The notes below the pieces were generated by a model. That model was not told the origin of the DNA, ran no database searches, and worked only from the letters and a program-made list of their open reading frames with translations. A DNA stretch of 64,000 nucleotides from Verpa conica. Taxonomy: Eukaryota; Ascomycota; Pezizomycetes; Pezizales; Morchellaceae. The position numbers and the translations under genes are program-made. The DNA lies in contig JAUFSD010000014.1 of the NCBI GenBank assembly GCA_033030425.1, positions 1,116,001-1,180,000 of the forward strand. The letters are read 5' to 3'. Shown here piece by piece: positions 1 to 11,200 of this stretch (positions are counted from its first letter, which is position 1; every line of letters begins with the position of its first letter).

Positions 1-90
1 GATGGTCTGCCTGAATGCCAAGATTACTCAGTGGTACAGCCAGCAAGCACTCCAACCGCCGTAGCAGCCTTTAAAGCTTACCATATGGTA
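1..90 (+). promoter_or_regulatory. Upstream block of first zinc-finger gene, duplicated at 2.7 kb
   Basis: Untranslated DNA ending about 200 bases before the first finger gene. The stretch gcctgaatgccaaga at 8-22 recurs at 2720-2734 upstream of the second finger gene. The following bases (actcca...cagcc...ctt) also align with gaps. The shared block lies about 280 and 255 bases before the two start codons, so it belongs to the duplicated unit and may include the promoter. I see no clear TATA box. Its regulatory role is inferred from position and conservation only. Confidence 0.4.
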
Positions 91-286
91 CCTTGTGTAT
101 TATAGATACCGCAGGTATATTTCTCCCTCCTACCTCTCTTACGGTACAAGCCGGTCAACTGAAAATTGTCGCCTACGCAAGTACTACTAGCAAGAACCTA
201 CCCGGGACTCCTACAAACCTCAAGTTGAAAGCGCATAGCTTGTATTTTCCGGGCATTTTTTCGAGGAGTTCACCTGGATTTGCCCC

Positions 287-1834
287 ATGCACGCCCTAGG
301 CACACACTGCTATGAGTGTAATCGGACATTTTGTGACTGGAATGCCCTGAACAACCATCTCAACTCGCCTAAACATGCACAAGTGTACCGCTGCGACGAA
401 TGTGATAAAGATTTTGGTGATCAGCAAGCTCTAGACAATCACCTTAACTCACCTAGACATGCACCAGAGTACTACTGCGATGAGTGCGGCAAGGAGTTTG
501 GTAGTCAGCAGGCTTTAGATAGCCACCTTAATTCACCTAGACATGCCCCAAGGTTCTACTGCGATGATTGCGAGAGGGAGTTCTGTGACCAGCAAGCCTT
601 AGACCAACATCTGGGTTCGTCGATACATGCGCCAACATACACTTGCGATGAATGTGATAGAGATTTTATTAACCAGCAAGCTTTGGATAACCATCTCAAT
701 TCGCCTAGACACGCACCGACATACACTTGTGACGAGTGCGATAGGGATTTTGTTAACCAACAAGCCCTAGACCAACATCTACGCTCATCAATACATGCTC
801 CAAAGTATTACTGCGACGAGTGCGAGAAAGAGTTTTGTAACCAGCAAGCTTTAGATAACCACCTCAATTCGCCTAGACACGCACCGACATACACCTGTGA
901 CGAATGTGATAGGGACTTTGTTAATCAACAAGCCCTAGACCAGCATCTGGGTTCTTCAATACATGCTCCAAAGTACCGTTGTGACGAGTGTGAAAAGGAC
1001 TTTGTTCATCAACAAGCCTTAGACAGCCACCTCAACTCACCCAGACATGCCCCGAAATATCGCTGCGATGAATGTGAAAAGGACTTTGGCAGCCAGCAAG
1101 CCCTAGACAGCCACCTCAACTCACCAAAACACCCGAAATGTATCTGTAGTAAATGCGATAAAGAGTTTGTCAACCAACAAGCCTTGGACCAACACCTACG
1201 TTCATCTATCCACGCACCAAAACAAACCCCAAAACACTGCTGCGATAAATGCGGTATCGATTTCCTCCACCCTCGTGTCTTAGAATTTCACCGCTCATCA
1301 GGGCACCCTCAGCACCGCTGCGATAAGTGTGATACGGACTTCACAAGTCAGGATGCCTTAGACCGGCACCTGAAGTCTCCCAAGCATACTACTAGGTTCC
1401 GCTGCGACGAGTGTATGAAATGCTTCATCAACAAGCAAGTTCTCGAACAACACTGTGCTTCTGCACACGCTTTACAGTTCTTTTGCAAGAGGTGCGATAA
1501 ATACTTTACCGACCAATATGCGCTTGACCAGCACGTGGTCTCACCGGCCCATCTATTTACATTCTACTGCCATGAGTGCGATAAGGGATTTGCGACGTAT
1601 GAGGTCTTGGAGGAGCATCATTCGTCTACGCATACCAGTGGGTTTCATTGCAAGGAGTGTAGAAAGGAGTTTGAAACCCAACGGGGACTAGATAAGCACT
1701 TGAAGACTTCTGGGCATGCTGTTGAGGTGTTCCGGTGTAGACAGTGTAGTGAGAGCTTTGATAGTCAGGATCTTTTGATTGTGCATTATGCTGGACATAT
1801 GGTTTCTATGTTAAGAGGGGCTGGCTTGGTGTAA
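287..1834 (+). CDS. Tandem C2H2 zinc-finger array protein (18 fingers)
   Basis: A single open frame of 515 residues made almost entirely of zinc fingers of the form C-x2-C-x12-H-x4/5-H, one every ~27 residues (about 81 nt). I count 18. Fingers 2-11 are nearly identical in their core (CDEC..DF..QQALD.HL.S), whereas fingers 12-18 have diverged. This is a recent N-terminal amplification on an older C-terminal part. The start is the first ATG before the first finger. There is no other domain, signal peptide or membrane segment. Adjacent repeats with the same linker suggest nucleic-acid binding, but the target cannot be read from sequence. It has two neighbouring relatives downstream on the same strand. 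The near-identical repeats invite unequal crossing-over, so finger number may vary between strains. The protein family assignment is firm; its biological role is unknown. Confidence 0.85.
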   Translation: MHALGTHCYECNRTFCDWNALNNHLNSPKHAQVYRCDECDKDFGDQQALDNHLNSPRHAPEYYCDECGKEFGSQQALDSHLNSPRHAPRFYCDDCEREFCDQQALDQHLGSSIHAPTYTCDECDRDFINQQALDNHLNSPRHAPTYTCDECDRDFVNQQALDQHLRSSIHAPKYYCDECEKEFCNQQALDNHLNSPRHAPTYTCDECDRDFVNQQALDQHLGSSIHAPKYRCDECEKDFVHQQALDSHLNSPRHAPKYRCDECEKDFGSQQALDSHLNSPKHPKCICSKCDKEFVNQQALDQHLRSSIHAPKQTPKHCCDKCGIDFLHPRVLEFHRSSGHPQHRCDKCDTDFTSQDALDRHLKSPKHTTRFRCDECMKCFINKQVLEQHCASAHALQFFCKRCDKYFTDQYALDQHVVSPAHLFTFYCHECDKGFATYEVLEEHHSSTHTSGFHCKECRKEFETQRGLDKHLKTSGHAVEVFRCRQCSESFDSQDLLIVHYAGHMVSMLRGAGLV

Positions 1835-2972
1835 TTGTGGATATGATATCACGGACTTGGATCTAGCGCAATTTCTTTTTGTTTATTTGTCATTAGGACT
1901 TGTCTTTTTTATTTTTATATTCAGTAGAACTTGGCTGTTTGTCTAGTAGTTCTATTTTGTATTTTGTGGATATAGGGCCCGTCTTCGACTGAATTGTTGG
2001 GTCACTATATGTATTTGATAGCTCAATTACAACCTAGCTTACATCAGCAGAGGGTCACTTAAGTATCCCTTGGACCGGTCTTAGCCACAACCCCCTGACT
2101 TTCCAGCCGTGCTACCCAATCACTAGCTATAACCCATTGAATTTATAATGATCATTGTTTAGAAAATGTAGTCTAAATATTCTAGTATAATTCCTGTAAT
2201 ATCTAGAAGTGTTATTGTTGGGTATATCATTGAAAGACTGGTTACGAATGGTTGCGTGTGACGGTTTAGGGATAGTAGTCCACGTGATGCGTTATGCCAC
2301 TTGCTATTATTCCCTATTCGGTTGTCGCAGTAGATTTTAATCTTCTGATTGGCCCGTAGGTAACGACATACCGGACTTGATCATTTACCAATCTAATATT
2401 TCTAGTAACCTCCGAGTCCATCTGTAGTACGTGCTCGGCTCAGAAGTGTGTAACTATCAGTATACCTAACCCCCGTTAAATGTAAAATTGATGTGGCTCT
2501 TGCTTGCTATGTATTTATGATTAACCAATTTGTTCCGTCTACTCGCTCATGCATACCAATAGCCCCCTTTAGCTATCCGTGCTATTGATATATAGAAAGA
2601 AACTTAAAGACCTTATTAGCATAACTCTAAAGGGGTTTTATTCTTTATTGAATAACTACGGCTCTTGCCATATTGGCCATCTCTATAAATAAGACCCCGC
2701 ATCCAGCCACAAAAACGTCCGCCTGAATGCCAAGAGTGGTGATGCGGAGCTGAGTGCAACTCCACCCACGTACTATCGCAACAGCCCTTCAAGATTGCTA
2801 TACGGTGCCCTTCTGTTATTAGTTATATATATATATATATCGTATGCACCATTTTACCCTCACGCAATATAAGCCTACTCACGGTTGATAGCTGTATAGG
2901 TCTACCGAGATCTAGCAACACTATCAAGCTCCCTCATACCTCAATCGTATCAGAGGCCCATCTAAATTTGCC
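1835..2972. other. Intergenic, zinc-finger genes 1-2
   Basis: About 1.1 kb with no supportable gene. It holds a short (at)n run near 2823-2840 and, at 2717-2815, the second copy of the upstream block described at the left end of the window. The rest is AT-rich sequence without recognisable structure. Confidence 0.5.
2717..2815 (+). repeat. Second copy of zinc-finger upstream block
   Basis: This matches positions 5-110 of the window: gtcygcctgaatgccaaga, then an actcca...c.cc element, then cagcc.tt.aag.tt..c.ata.ggt. The homology marks the left boundary of a roughly 2.7-kb tandem duplication that carried a finger gene with its 5' flank. Confidence 0.5.
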
Positions 2973-4129
2973 ATGGGCTTCCGCTGCTATGAGTGTGATT
3001 GGAGCTTTGATGATAGACAGGCACTGAAAAACCACCTCAACTCGCCCAGACATGCGCGAAACTACTACTGCAAACCGTGCGACAGGGAATTTGGTAGCCG
3101 GCAAGCCTTGGACAATCACCTCGACTCGAATGCACACGCGCAAGACTACTACTGCGATGAATGCGATAGGGAGTTTAATAGCCAAAAGGCTCTAGACAGT
3201 CACCTCGACAATTCGCCGAGACATAATGACTACTACTACTGCGATAAATGCAACAAGGAGTACAATAGCCAGAGAGCCCTCGACAACCATCTTGATAATT
3301 CACCAGCCCACGCCGACTATTACTGCGATAAATGCAGGAAGGAATTCAATAGTCAGAGAGCCCTCGACAACCACTTTGATAATTCACCGATGCATGCCGA
3401 CGATTACTACTGCGATCCATGTGATAAGGAGTTCAATAGCCAAAATGCTCTAGACAGCCACTTGAACAATTCTCCGAACCATATTTTTGGTCGCTTGGCC
3501 AAAGAACTGTCTGGTATCAAACTAGACATAAACTTTACCTGTCATAAGTGCAGTAAGGTTCTGAACAGCCAGACGGGTTTGGAGCAGCATATTCGTTCCG
3601 TACATACGCCAGAATACACCTGCCGCGAATGTTATAGGGACTTTGCTAGCCTGGGAGCCTTAGACCAACACCGTTCAGCTGCTCATGGCCCAAAGGGCTA
3701 CCGCGATACACGCGACAGCCGCTTCACTCCCTCTACCTCAGGGTACCCCCCCCCCACCCCAAAAAACCCTCTACAAGAAACTGAAATGTGTAGTTTCTTT
3801 CCTTCTTCTTTCGAAAGCTAGGGTTCTCTAGACTAATACTTGACATCTTACGAAAAAGGAATAATAGATCCCGCTGCGATCAATGCATGAAGTTTTTCAT
3901 GAACCAGAAAGCCCTCGAGAAGCACTGGCGTGACTATCCAGCACATGATTCAAGTTTCTATTGCAAAAAGTGCGATAAGTTCTTTAACGACCAGTATGCA
4001 CTTGACCAGCACTTGGTCTCGTCAACTCACGTGGAGACGTTCTTTTGTCATGAGTGTGGTAAGGGGTTTACGACGCATACGGACTTGAAGAGACACCATT
4101 CTTCGGCTCATAGGTATAGGCATAGGTAA
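2973..4129 (+). CDS. C2H2 zinc-finger array protein, second paralogue (11 fingers, predicted intron)
   Basis: Exon 1 (2973-3787) encodes eight C-x2-C-x12-H-x4/6-H fingers and a Pro/Ser/Thr linker. Exon 2 (3868-4129) encodes three more that match the late fingers of the first gene (MK.F.N...LE.H; CDK.F.DQYALDQH; CHEC.KGF.T...L..HHSS.H). The frame closes at 3819-3821 unless an intron is removed. A GTGTAG donor at 3788, a ctaatac branch-like site at 3833-3839 and a tag acceptor ending at 3867 give an 80-nt intron that restores frame exactly. The alternative is a frameshift between 3794 and 3821, where both frames stay open, which would make this a broken gene. It lacks the last two fingers of the first paralogue. 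Several finger linkers carry an extra Asn (DNSP), so spacing is H-x6-H. The predicted joined length is about 358 residues. Confidence 0.65.
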
Positions 4130-5230
4130 TTAGTTATAGTTGTTTCTATTTATTTGGGTAATCTACGTCGGAGAGTTATGTACTCGAATTTTAACGGTTT
4201 TTTTTTTTGGTGGCTAGCTATAGTATGTATGTGATTGCAGATACTTTAGAAGTAAGAGGTGTGGGAATATAGCTAGTGGTTACGATTTTTATTATGTTGA
4301 AGTTGGATATACTCGAAGAATGAAGTAGTGATAGGATAATGTAAGGTTGAACACAATACGCACTATTTTCTTTTATAAGACTTATATCTAACATGTTAGA
4401 TTTAGCAGGTATTTACTTTACAACACCATAGGCCTAGGTGGAATTTCTTTTTTGAGGTCATTATTGGGTTATATGTTGTGCCATATGTTAAAGGGGGAAA
4501 TAGATTTACCCGCTCTACATAAATGGTGGGTAATCTCTTGGTAATCGTATGATATGTAGCTTAACCCTCCCTTTTCGGTGCTTAACATTTTTAATCCTTA
4601 CTTCAATTGGTTTTTATCTAGCCCCGGCCATCTACCTGCATCTCGGCCCTACTACATATACCTGTATAGAGTGCCCAGTCATAAGCCGCATCATCGCCCC
4701 TATACATTTGCATCAGTCTTTGGCTCATCTACCGTAGTTATAGTCATTGCTTCAGATCATGTACGATTACGGGATCAACACCTGAGCTTAAAGCCCCTCG
4801 ATTGAGAAGCCGGCGAACCAGAAACCTAGAGAGTCAAGGAACAAGTAAAAACGAATGAACGGAAGAGAGATGCCGATGTAGGATCCCACTCCAGCGCCTA
4901 CGTGTTCATGCGCTTAACACGCTGAGACCCTGCGTGTGGCCGTAGGCGCCAATGATGTCTCAGCGGGAGAGGTCTGTGGAGATGGCCCCACAGCCCAAAA
5001 ATGCGGGGCTCGGCCCGACCCTTAGGCGCACCGCCACAACTCTTGATTGGTATGCCCGAACAAATATCAGCCGCCAGAGCGCCAAGAATGGCAGTGAGCC
5101 TCAGAAGTCCAGCTTCTGATTGTAATTGTAGTAGCTTCGCCATCTTTGTTGCTGTTGTTTCTGTGTATATATTGTAGGTATTTACCGCACTCTTTCTCTC
5201 TACTATCAGTCCACAAATCAACTAATAAAT
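4130..5230. other. Intergenic, zinc-finger genes 2-3
   Basis: About 1.1 kb, T-rich just after the second finger gene (a run of t at 4199-4208). I see no coding potential beyond short chance frames and no homology to the duplicated upstream block. Confidence 0.4.
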
Positions 5231-6229
5231 ATGGGTTATTCAGTCATTTACTGCTCAGTATGCACTGGGAGCAAATTCAGCAGCGAGAAAGCTAGAACCG
5301 ACCACCTTAGCTCACCAAACCATACAGAGATCTACCGCTGTGGCAACGGCAGCTGCGGGAAATACTTCCGTGACCGAAAGGTCCTCTTCGAGCACATTAA
5401 CTCCCACTGCGACGACCCAGTGCACCGCTGCAACGAGTGCAACCGAAGTTTTGCAGACCCAGAAGCGCTAGCCCAGCACCGGAGCGACTCGCCCAGACAC
5501 GCCTCTCAGCAGAACCCCCCCCAACCCCGTCCTACGAGTCATATCTCTCCCGCGCATATCAAGTTCCGCTGCGAAAAGTGCGACAAGTGCTTTATCAACC
5601 AACAATCCCTCACACAACACTCCTCAGCCGCACACGCACACGTTACCTACCCCCGCTGCACGAAGTGTGATAAGGAGTTTGTCGACCAGTATGCTCTGGA
5701 CCAGCATGTCGTGTCCCCAGCACATAAACTGAAGTTCTACTGCCACGAATGCGACCGTGGGTTCCCTACCTATGATGTGTTGAGGCAGCACCACTCCTTG
5801 GCACACCCTGCTCAAGAGTACCGTGGTACTTGCGAGAGGTGTAAGAAGGAATTTAATACACAGCGTGATCTGGATATGCATCTAAAGTACTCTGGGCACG
5901 CGATTGTGGCGAATTGTTGCGTGTGTGATGAGAATTTTGAGTCTAGAGAGTCGTTTGAGATACATGTGCTCTCCCATCCGTTTGCTCAGCAGATTAGGGT
6001 TGGGGGGAAAAGGGGGGTGAGGACAATTGAGACGAATGATAGTGAGGTGTGGAAGCACCTGAAGAGGGGGAGGGATGAGCATGCGAGGTTGAATGGGTGT
6101 CGTCCGGTGAATCTGGGGACGTGGGCGAGGGAGAGGGTGGGAGATGAGAAGAGGGATAGTTTTCATTTGGTGAGGCCCGAGAAGAAGAAGGGAGAAGAGG
6201 GTTATATTTGGAGGGTTATAGAGGGTTGA
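5231..6229 (+). CDS. C2H2 zinc-finger protein, third paralogue (8 fingers, basic tail)
   Basis: A single-exon frame of 332 residues with eight finger units over residues ~1-250. Fingers 4-8 (FRCEKCDKCF...; CTKCDKEF.DQYALDQH; CHECDRGF...; CERCKKEFNTQ; CCVCDENFES) align one-to-one with the last fingers of the first paralogue. The second unit has a variant spacing (C-x4-C, ending HxxxHC) and may not bind zinc normally. A Pro/Gln linker separates fingers 3 and 4, in the same place as the linker of the second paralogue. The last ~85 residues are basic and Arg/Lys/Glu-rich (WKHLKRGRDEH, RPEKKKGEEG) and are absent from the other two. The ATG at 5231 begins just before the first finger. This is the most diverged member of the cluster, so probably the oldest duplicate. 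Nucleic-acid binding is inferred. Confidence 0.8.
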   Translation: MGYSVIYCSVCTGSKFSSEKARTDHLSSPNHTEIYRCGNGSCGKYFRDRKVLFEHINSHCDDPVHRCNECNRSFADPEALAQHRSDSPRHASQQNPPQPRPTSHISPAHIKFRCEKCDKCFINQQSLTQHSSAAHAHVTYPRCTKCDKEFVDQYALDQHVVSPAHKLKFYCHECDRGFPTYDVLRQHHSLAHPAQEYRGTCERCKKEFNTQRDLDMHLKYSGHAIVANCCVCDENFESRESFEIHVLSHPFAQQIRVGGKRGVRTIETNDSEVWKHLKRGRDEHARLNGCRPVNLGTWARERVGDEKRDSFHLVRPEKKKGEEGYIWRVIEG

Positions 6230-6783
6230 GTGATAATTTCGTTTCTATGATAGCTTCTTGGCTTGATTCTTGGTTTATTCGGTGTAATGGGGTTTCTTTT
6301 TCTGAGTATATACATGTAATTGATAAGTGATAGCAAGAATAAAGTCTCGGGATAGCCCGAGTGATAACTGATGCAGAAGCTATAGATCATGTGACCTCCG
6401 ATCGATGAGTGTGAGACTCTGCACATCCACCACCGAAGAAGGGTAATTCACCCTTATCACCCAGACATACAGCGTTCAACACAGAATTCTTTGAATGGCC
6501 CCCAGAAAGAGGTTCCTGGTACCTTTTGTCGTGCATCTCGGGCAGGTTCCTGGTCTTGGCCTAATCGGGTTTGGCGCTGATCGGGGACATGGGAAGGTGG
6601 TACAAACACTAAATAGATGAAAGATAAACACGCCCATCCCCGTCCTCCCCAGACTACTCTAAGTACTAGATATACCCCTCGCCGTCTCCCCTCCTCCCCT
6701 CCCCTCTTCCACCGAGACTATTCTGCACCTCCTCTTGCTCGAGTCTTTATTATACTCGCCACTCACCCACCCACCCACCCACG
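6230..6783. other. Intergenic between zinc-finger gene 3 and ZRG17
   Basis: About 550 bases. The last 120 bases before the ZRG17 start are strongly C/T-rich with cccaccc repeats, typical of fungal 5' leaders. A copy of the dispersed cgagtgat motif lies at 6358-6365. Confidence 0.4.
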
Positions 6784-8278
6784 ATGGCGTCTCAGCCAGT
6801 CCTCATTCCTGCTCCCCCCATTGTCGCCCCCCCAACCCCCGACACAGACACTGGCTCCGACTCCCGACACAATAGCTTCTCGGCAGGTCTCGGGATTGAG
6901 GGTCTCCCCACACCGCAGTCCTCAATATTCGATGCATCAGCGTTATCTCCACCATCAGACGACATCTTCCCACCAAACTACACGCTGTCCTCATCCCCTG
7001 AAAGGTCAACACCTCCATCGTCATCTTTCAACAATGGCACTGCAAGACGTGGAGGTCCATTCAACTTCCAACCTATGATAGCAGCAAAGAGCCCGCCCAT
7101 CGGAAAACCTGTATGAACCCCTTCACTTCCTACTATTATCGAACCCCTATCTAACACCATTGAAACAGAACCAACGACGAGGCCACAGATACAAACACTC
7201 CTCCATATCCCACCAAATATTCCTCGAGCCTCCTGTTCGCGCTCCTCTTGCCCTCCCTGCATCCCTCCCAATCCCAACATGGAGGGAACTCCTCCGTTCA
7301 ATATCCTCTGAGCAACGTACCCGCTTGCTGTGGTGTTTCTGTCACCTCTCTGTAGCAGCACTCACACTCTACTCAGCCGCCGGATCACTCGCCGTGACGG
7401 CATTGTCCCATCTCATAGTGTTTGATGCCCTCGGTGCCTCAGTCTGCGTCATTGTTGATGTTCTTTCAAACTTTGAAGTATGGAAACGTAGTAGTATCCG
7501 CCACCCCTTTGGTCTCGAGCGAGCTGAAGTCCTAGCTGGGTTCGCAATGGCTGTGTTGCTGCTGTTTATGGGGTTCGATATCATCTCGCATACCGCCGAG
7601 CATCTCGTTGAAGGTTTGTATGAGCCTTCTGCTCACGATGGCACCGGAGAGGTTCATATCCACGAGGCACATATGCACGCTGTTCGTGTCTCGCCGGGAT
7701 CTGTGGATATTGCTGCGTTGGCTGCATTAGCGAGTACGGTGATCTCGGGGATACTACTGAAGAATCATGCGAGGATTGGGAAGGCGATGAGGTTCGCGAC
7801 GCTTTCTCATCTGCCATCAATTTTGAGTAATCCCAGCCACTTTTTGACGGTGTTGGCGTCGTTCACGCTGTTACTTATTCCGTTGACGAGTATCCACTTT
7901 TCGTCCCTGCTTGATCGAGGGTTGGCGTTGACTATGTCACTGAGTATGATATTTATTGGTGTAAGGCTTGTTAAAGTTCTCGGTGGGATGCTACTCATGA
8001 GTTATGGCGGTGATGGGGTTGTAGATGTGGTTAGAGAGATTGAAGATGATGCGTCTGTAACTGGGGTTACAGAGGCAAGGTTCTGGCAGGTTCATCATGG
8101 GCTTTGTATGGCAAATCTTAAGCTAGGGTTGGCAGCAAGTGCAGTGGGTGAGAGTGGGGAGGCGAGGCTCAGGGAGAGGGTAACGAGGTTGGTGAGGGAG
8201 CGTTTGGGTGGTGGGTATGGCACGGGTAAGGGGGTGAGGTGGGAAGTTAGTGTACAGTTGGTTAGTGGAGTTGCATAG
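6784..8278 (+). CDS. ZRG17: Zrg17-like cation diffusion facilitator (zinc transporter)
   Basis: Two exons, 6784-7110 and 7169-8278. They are joined by a 58-nt phase-0 intron with a GTATGA donor, ctaac branch site and cag acceptor, giving 478 residues. The first ~155 residues are disordered and Pro/Ser-rich. A conserved RRGHRYKHSSISHQ block follows at the splice junction, then LEPPxRAPLxLPxSLPIPT, which I recognise from fungal Zrg17 homologues. Hydrophobic segments fall near residues 162-182, 191-209, 228-248 and 289-306, plus two more before the C-terminal domain. A short His-rich loop (HIHEAHMH, ~271-278) lies between TM3 and TM4, where CDF transporters carry their His loop. In yeast, Zrg17 pairs with Msc2 to move zinc into the ER/secretory pathway; the same role is inferred here. 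The first ATG follows a C/T-rich leader. No lesion was seen. Confidence 0.82.
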
Positions 8279-11200
8279 AGTAATGGGTCATGAGGTATGG
8301 GTTATTGTTTGAACGCTTTTCTTTTGGGTTGGCCGGGTTTATGTGGGTGGTGGGTAGTACATTAGCGGGCTATTGGAAACAAAACCTGGAGTGAGGTGTA
8401 TCAGTATTAGTGGCGTATAATAGCAATTAATGGTATTGGGTAACGCAGACATGGAGATCTCATAGGCTACGGGGTATAGCCTAGAATACCACTTGGGTTA
8501 CTTTGAACAGATATAGCAGGACTATATATTCCAAAACTAAAAGTTATACCGATATCAGATAGTTAAATACAATTCAAAAAACTGCAAATAAAACCAAGGC
8601 ACAAGGTTTATTCGGAATACTCTATCTTCAAACCCAATAGCTGTTACATGAGCTATATCACCTCTACGTCCTTTCAGAGATTAACAACCCTGAATATTCC
8701 GGCGACGTGATAAAAACCTTCGATTCATGTTACCCGGTCAAACCTTGGCTTCCAGGTTAATATCACCTACTTACTATGCACGGATCTAGTAATTCCACTG
8801 TTTCGGGTTTAGCCAGATCGGCGATTGGCGATATTAATAGTTAATCTGGCATTCGGGAATCTCCGCTATTTCTGTCATACTTATCATCGCAGGAGATGCT
8901 TGGCAGTAGACGAATGTAGTTGCCGAGGGTAGCACTGGTTGTTAATGTGCTTTTGCCTTCTGTCTGATGCTTACTGCTAGAGTAAGCCTGAGAAGGGCTA
9001 ATAATGTAAACTCTCCATTTAGTCCTGTTCTCTCCTACACGAGTATACCAATAATACGAATTATATCCATAGCTAGATATCACACACACAACCTGGGCTA
9101 GGAATCTCGATATATTTTTGTGTATTATGAATGATTTGCTTATCTGCTGTAAGATTTCCAGGTGTTTATGGCTATGCTTCAAGCGGGGGAAATATTCGTG
9201 GTATGTCATCTTGTTGACGGCTTAGTGCTATCAGCCATAGTGATATTTCATGTGGGTGCTTAATTGACTTGAATATTTTGTCCTAGAATTATGAGGGATA
9301 TAGGGTTTGGTATTCTGTCGTATTGAATAAATAAATTTGACCTCTGAGTAGGTGAATGTGTCTCGACTATTATGATTTGATATTGGCATTGATTGCAGTT
9401 GTTTTACATAAGGCTTCCGTTTGTTCTTAGCGTATATATGTATATACTATAGGGTGTTTTGTGGATATACTAGCCGGATCAAAGGTTCTTTTCAAGATCT
9501 GAGACACTGTTACTGAATAAGTAGGATTTATACCATATGGCTATGTGTTGCTAATTTTATTGAGGGTAGTTGGTCAATAGGAGACTTTGATTACTTCCAG
9601 TACCCCCTTCAATGAGATATGAGCCTAAATACCGGTCCGCGGTGCTTGAGATGCTATAAAGGATCTGGTAGTATAATTAGTAATAGCCTAGGGATTTCCC
9701 ATGAGGGGGGCGAAAAACAAAAGAAAATAGTGGAAATATATTTGTCAATCAGACTAGAAGGTGAGAGAGAGAGTTTTACATAAGAAGTTATTACTACTTA
9801 AGCTGTTAATATAGTAGGAATGGTTGCCTCGTAAGCTGTTACAAATACAATTTGGGTATCTGTCACTTCTCTCCCATTTTAAATCCTTTTTGATTCCGGC
9901 ATAGATATAGTTAGAACAAGGGAGTGGAAGTAGACATAGATAAAAACTCACTTTCTTTTCTCTATCAAGCATATTTCCACGTAGGGATATATGTAAGGGA
10001 CTATAACAACTGTAACCGTTACGGTTCTCAATAACGCTCGGCCAAAGAAGGTCAGCATTTCCTCTCCTATAGTAGATAATATTATGACTGATATCTCGAA
10101 ATCTGCGTAGGCAGCTACAAAAGCTTCATGTTGTCTCTCAGATTTAAACAGTGTATCCTCTCTATGTACTAGGCGCAAAATTTTGAAATGCTTCGATGTA
10201 TTCTTTTTGCAGCAGTCTCCATGCTAGGGTTTTGGTGAATCCCTCAGCGAGCATATATATCTGCTGTGTGAACCAGGACCAGATAAGTCTCTCGATTACC
10301 TACTCTCTCCCAGGTACCAAGGTATCAAATACAGATATATATAGAGTGACTTTTGCTGATACATCTCGAATCGCGTTTATATATGCTTTGCTGTCATAGG
10401 TACCGGTGCGGCTGATAGGACCCTTATATTAGGAATCTTATATGAGATATACTGCGTTGGTACTCGCATGTTTTCGGGTTAGGGCGCCTTTCCGGATAAA
10501 TAGAGCCAAGCTTCTCGAGCAAGGCTTTAGTTGCCTCGAGATGGGTGCAGGCAAAAGCTTCAGCAAATGTATTCCGCTGCTGTGGTAGATTGAGCTGTTG
10601 GCTAGTTTGTTGACCTCTAGTGAAATGATTACCTGAGAACCGCGAGATATGCAGAGATTGGCTTGTTCTGGGGGTTATTTAGTCGGAAAGACTATATATT
10701 CTTTGTATTAAACATGCATACTGGATTCGCTAACTATTCAATCCCATATCTCCGTAAACAGAGAAGTATAGTCCCCTTTATTGTTGCGATAAGGTTTTAA
10801 CTCATTCTGCTTTCTTAATGTAGGTTAATTTCATTCAGACGGGCTATATGCTGGATTTATGGATATTTGTCCTGAAAATGTGTGAATATTTCTAGTAATC
10901 AAAAATAATCCTCTGGGATCTAGGCGGTTCTTGATATGGCTCTCAAATATCATTTTTTCTGCTGGGCTTTTGCGTTTTAATGGTTTTCTTAGATTTCTTG
11001 CTACCGAAAGAAGAGAGTGGTGAGATATAGACGCTCAATAAGCACTTAACCTCCTTATCCATAAACACATTGAAGGAGAATTCTTTGTTGGATACTCAAT
11101 GTCATGCAAAACATAGAATATCGACTGTAGTTCACTCCATGGGCCCAGGGGGGGTATCTAGAGTGGGCTACTTGAGTTTATCAGTGATTGCCTCGATATT

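Noticed and set aside
11070..11130. Plus-strand EGEFFVGYSMSCKT resembling the copia integrase GY motif
   Set aside because: It lies on the strand opposite to the RNase H relic and is followed by a stop; probably chance.
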